Of a stretch of DNA of 6,900 bases, positions 5,551 through 6,900 are shown piece after piece (the stretch's first letter is position 1; each line of letters opens with the position of its first letter). Below the pieces are notes generated by a model. That model did not search any database and had not been told where the DNA came from. It saw nothing but the letters and a program-made list of their open reading frames with translations. This DNA comes from Oscillospiraceae bacterium (GTDB lineage Bacteria; Bacillota_A; Clostridia; Oscillospirales; Ruminococcaceae), in the NCBI GenBank assembly GCA_900766795.1, contig CAAFWX010000230.1:1-6900 (forward strand), given 5' to 3'. The position numbers and the translations under genes were made by a program.

Positions 5551-6096
5551 ATGCAGCTTAAAAAAATCGGCAGTTTCATCGCAGCCCTGCGGCGGGAAAA
5601 GGGAATGACCCAACAGGAACTTGCGGCGCTTTTGTATGTGTCCCCAAAGACTGTTTCCCGCTGGGAGAACGGGAACTATGCCCCTCCTCTTGACGTAGTC
5701 GTCAGGCTCTCGGAAATCTTTGGCGTAACCTCTGACGAGCTGCTCGCGGGTGAACGCGCCGAGGCTAGCCCCGAGCCGCTCCCACAATCCGAGCACGCGA
5801 AAAAAATCCCGCCCGCAGGCTCAGACAGCTTCTCTTTGAATGAGCGCAGAAAGTATTTTGAGGAGAAATGGCTGTGCGACCACCGCTTTGAACCGATTGC
5901 GGCGGCGGTTGTGTTCAGCGCCGCAGTAATCCTCGGATTAGCGCTTCATATGGGATGGATAATAGCTTTTGGGCTTGCGGCGCTTTCGCTCTGGTCGCTT
6001 ATCTTCCGCAACCGCATGATGTCGTATATCGAGCGCAACGCCTTTGACGGGTGCGGCTCGGCGGCTGACAATCATCGGCAGGATAGAGGAAGCTAA
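5551..6096 (+). CDS. XRE (Cro/C1)-type regulator with C-terminal membrane helices
   Basis: In this 181-residue protein residues 5-66 form a Cro/C1-type helix-turn-helix: IGSFIAALRREKGMTQQELA, then VSPKTVSRWENG as turn and recognition helix, and LDVVVRLSEIFGVTSDELL. A Pro/Glu-rich linker follows (70-100), then KYFEEKWLCDHRFEP and two hydrophobic helices at about 114-131 and 134-152, and a short polar tail. This layout is common in clostridial XRE proteins and implies a membrane-tethered regulator that may sense an envelope signal. The ATG at 5551 has GAGGAG at 5539-5544. It has its own promoter and a candidate operator, so self-regulation is plausible. The last 18 residues (DGCGSAADNHRQDRGS region) are not hydrophobic and look poorly conserved. 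Its targets are unknown; the pyruvyl transferase-flippase operon and the HPt unit are the nearest candidates. Confidence 0.9.
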   Translation: MQLKKIGSFIAALRREKGMTQQELAALLYVSPKTVSRWENGNYAPPLDVVVRLSEIFGVTSDELLAGERAEASPEPLPQSEHAKKIPPAGSDSFSLNERRKYFEEKWLCDHRFEPIAAAVVFSAAVILGLALHMGWIIAFGLAALSLWSLIFRNRMMSYIERNAFDGCGSAADNHRQDRGS

Positions 6097-6131
6097 CTAA
6101 AAGAGAATATACCAAAAAAAGCGCACGAAAA

Positions 6132-6158
6132 TTGTAGTATTATACAAATCGCATTGTA
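6132..6158. promoter_or_regulatory. Three phased TTGTA/TACAA half-sites upstream of the HPt promoter
   Basis: TTGTA (6132-6136), TACAA (6143-6147) and TTGTA (6154-6158) begin exactly 11 bases apart, about one helical turn, and end four bases before the -35 box. The first two form a 5-bp inverted repeat with a 6-base spacer. Phased sites directly upstream of -35 fit an activator or a cooperative repressor. The sequence is AT-rich, so chance cannot be dismissed. Confidence 0.35.
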
Positions 6159-6162
6159 CATC

Positions 6163-6191
6163 TTGACGAAAATACTAATCGGTGGTAAAAT
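6163..6191 (+). promoter_or_regulatory. Sigma-A promoter of the HPt gene
   Basis: TTGACG (6163-6168) and TAAAAT (6186-6191) are 17 bases apart with TGG before the -10 (extended -10). Each box matches consensus at five of six positions. The start would be near 6198, leaving a leader of about 48 bases. Confidence 0.78.
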
Positions 6192-6196
6192 ATAGT

Positions 6197-6226
6197 TACA
6201 GCAAGGGGCTGCTGCATTTTGCTGTA
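6197..6226 (+). promoter_or_regulatory. 8-bp inverted repeat at the HPt transcription start
   Basis: TACAGCAA (6197-6204) and TTGCTGTA (6219-6226) are perfectly complementary around a 14-base loop. The left arm coincides with the predicted start and the right arm ends two bases before AAAGGAGG. It could be an operator overlapping the start, or a 5'-end hairpin that protects the mRNA or limits ribosome access. Confidence 0.4.
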
Positions 6227-6245
6227 TAAAAGGAGGCGTTTTCCC

Positions 6246-6611
6246 ATGATTAGTGAGGAAGTCCGCAGAGCCCTTGCGGACGTCGGTCTTGACACCGAAG
6301 AAATGACAGCCCGTTTTATGGACAACGAGGCTATGTTCGTCAAGTATTTCCTCAAGTTTTTTCCCTCAAGCGAACACATTGTTGAAGAACTGAGGATTGC
6401 GGTGCGTTCGGGCGACCTTGAGCAAATCGAGCGAACTGCTCACGCTCTGAAAGGTCTTGCGGGAAACATTGGGCTGACGGGAGTCTATCTGCCCGCACAA
6501 AAAATCGTCAACGACCTTCGTGCCGGAAAGACCGATTCCTACGCTCTTGACTTTATGCAGGCATATGATGCCTACGCAAAGGCTTTCTCCATCTCGAAGC
6601 GTATCAGCTGA
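6246..6611 (+). CDS. Stand-alone HPt (histidine phosphotransfer) protein
   Basis: In this 121-residue protein the motif IERTAHALKGLAGNIGL (61-77) is the classic HPt signature. H66 is the predicted phospho-accepting histidine, followed by the conserved K69 and G70. The rest is a compact four-helix bundle size, with no kinase, receiver or output domain. In the family such proteins relay phosphate between a hybrid kinase's receiver and a response regulator in the cytoplasm. The ATG at 6246 is preceded by AAAGGAGG at 6229-6236; an in-frame TTG at 6219 lies upstream of that site and is not the start. It has its own promoter with an inverted repeat at the start site. No kinase or response regulator is in view, so its partners must be encoded elsewhere. 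The flotillin gene starts 41 bases downstream. Confidence 0.9.
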   Translation: MISEEVRRALADVGLDTEEMTARFMDNEAMFVKYFLKFFPSSEHIVEELRIAVRSGDLEQIERTAHALKGLAGNIGLTGVYLPAQKIVNDLRAGKTDSYALDFMQAYDAYAKAFSISKRIS

Positions 6612-6624
6612 CAAAATTCTCTTG

Positions 6625-6637
6625 GCGGCGCTGCCGC
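6625..6637 (+). other. Small GC hairpin between the HPt and flotillin genes
   Basis: GCGGC (6625-6629) and GCCGC (6633-6637) pair around a 3-base loop. No T-run follows, and the flotillin ribosome site AGAAAGGA begins right after it (6638-6645). It is therefore not a terminator, but could mark an mRNA processing point or adjust flotillin translation. Confidence 0.35.
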
Positions 6638-6652
6638 AGAAAGGACACAACT

Positions 6653-6900
6653 ATGCCTGATATTGAAGCAATTATTATTCCTGCTGCCATCATTCTGGTT
6701 CTCGTCATCATAATTTTCTCCGCGGGATATCGCAAGGCTCCGCCCGATAAGGCTTTCATCATAAGCGGTATCAGACGTAAGGCTAAGGTGGTTATCGGAC
6801 GCGCAAGCGTGAAGATACCTTTTCTTGAGCGCTGCGACGTGCTGGAGCTTGCTCTTATGAGCGTTGACGTTAAGACAGCGCAGGCTGTTCCCACCGCAGA
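6653..6900 (+). CDS. Flotillin family protein (SPFH domain), 5' part, continues past the window
   Basis: Only the first 82 residues are in the window. An N-terminal membrane anchor covers about residues 7-24 (IIIPAAIILVLVIIIFSA). It is followed by YRKAPPDKAFIISG (26-39) and VVIGRASVKIPFLERCDVLELAL (46-68), then SVDVKTAQAVPTA, which match the opening of the SPFH/band 7 domain of bacterial flotillins. These oligomeric proteins organise membrane microdomains and help assemble kinases, secretion factors and cell-wall enzymes. The ATG at 6653 has AGAAAGGA at 6638-6645 with suitable spacing. No promoter or terminator separates it from the HPt gene, so co-transcription is likely. The coiled-coil C-terminal half expected of the family cannot be checked here. 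Confidence 0.88.
   Translation, partial: MPDIEAIIIPAAIILVLVIIIFSAGYRKAPPDKAFIISGIRRKAKVVIGRASVKIPFLERCDVLELALMSVDVKTAQAVPTA

Noticed and set aside
6047..6100. Possible frameshift at the end of the XRE gene, since the neighbouring frame reads a plausible tail to a stop at 6100
   Set aside because: Both frames stop within four bases of each other, no homopolymer marks a slip, and the tail is not part of a conserved domain.
1..6900. CRISPR array, insertion sequence, toxin-antitoxin pair or defence system
   Set aside because: No spaced direct-repeat array, transposase motif, terminal inverted repeats or paired toxin/antitoxin genes were found.

Overview
The window looks like the chromosome of a Gram-positive, Firmicutes-type gut anaerobe, most like a clostridial Ruminococcus/Oscillospiraceae relative. 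The pointers are strong GGAGG-type ribosome sites, near-consensus sigma-A promoters (17-bp spacers, mostly with a TGn extended -10), a tRNA gene with encoded CCA, and the protein families present. This placement is inferred from style and content; no database was searched.

Layout, left to right. Bases 1-430 carry no convincing gene but hold hairpin-forming repeats, two candidate promoters and a 14-bp perfect palindrome. They lead into an unrecognised soluble 440-residue protein (431-1753) that ends at a clear terminator. Bases 1918-2453 hold two gene remnants that lie head to head and both lack their 5' ends: an SCP2-like sterol-carrier tail on the minus strand and a proline-rich linker plus small beta-barrel-like tail on the plus strand. 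They meet near 2090, so this is a rearrangement scar. Next is a textbook minus-strand tRNA-Leu(UAG) unit with its own promoter and terminator (2750-2919).

A divergent promoter then drives a two-gene operon (3069-5306): a polysaccharide pyruvyl transferase-family protein followed by an eight-or-so-helix flippase-like membrane protein. The pair suggests modification and handling of a surface glycan or lipid-linked sugar. It ends in a terminator whose downstream sequence resembles the 3' part of the next gene.

The last part holds a membrane-anchored Cro/C1-type (XRE) regulator (5551-6096) with its own promoter, then a stand-alone HPt phosphotransfer protein (6246-6611). The HPt promoter has evenly phased half-sites upstream and an inverted repeat at the transcription start. 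A flotillin gene follows and runs off the right edge. HPt and flotillin are close enough to be co-transcribed, which would link a phosphorelay module to membrane organisation, but no partner kinase is visible.

I do not see a clearly new multi-gene system such as a defence island, CRISPR array or biosynthetic cluster. The most interesting points are the orphan 440-residue protein with its elaborate leader, the truncated-gene junction, the duplicated XRE tail, and the regulatory architecture of the HPt-flotillin unit.
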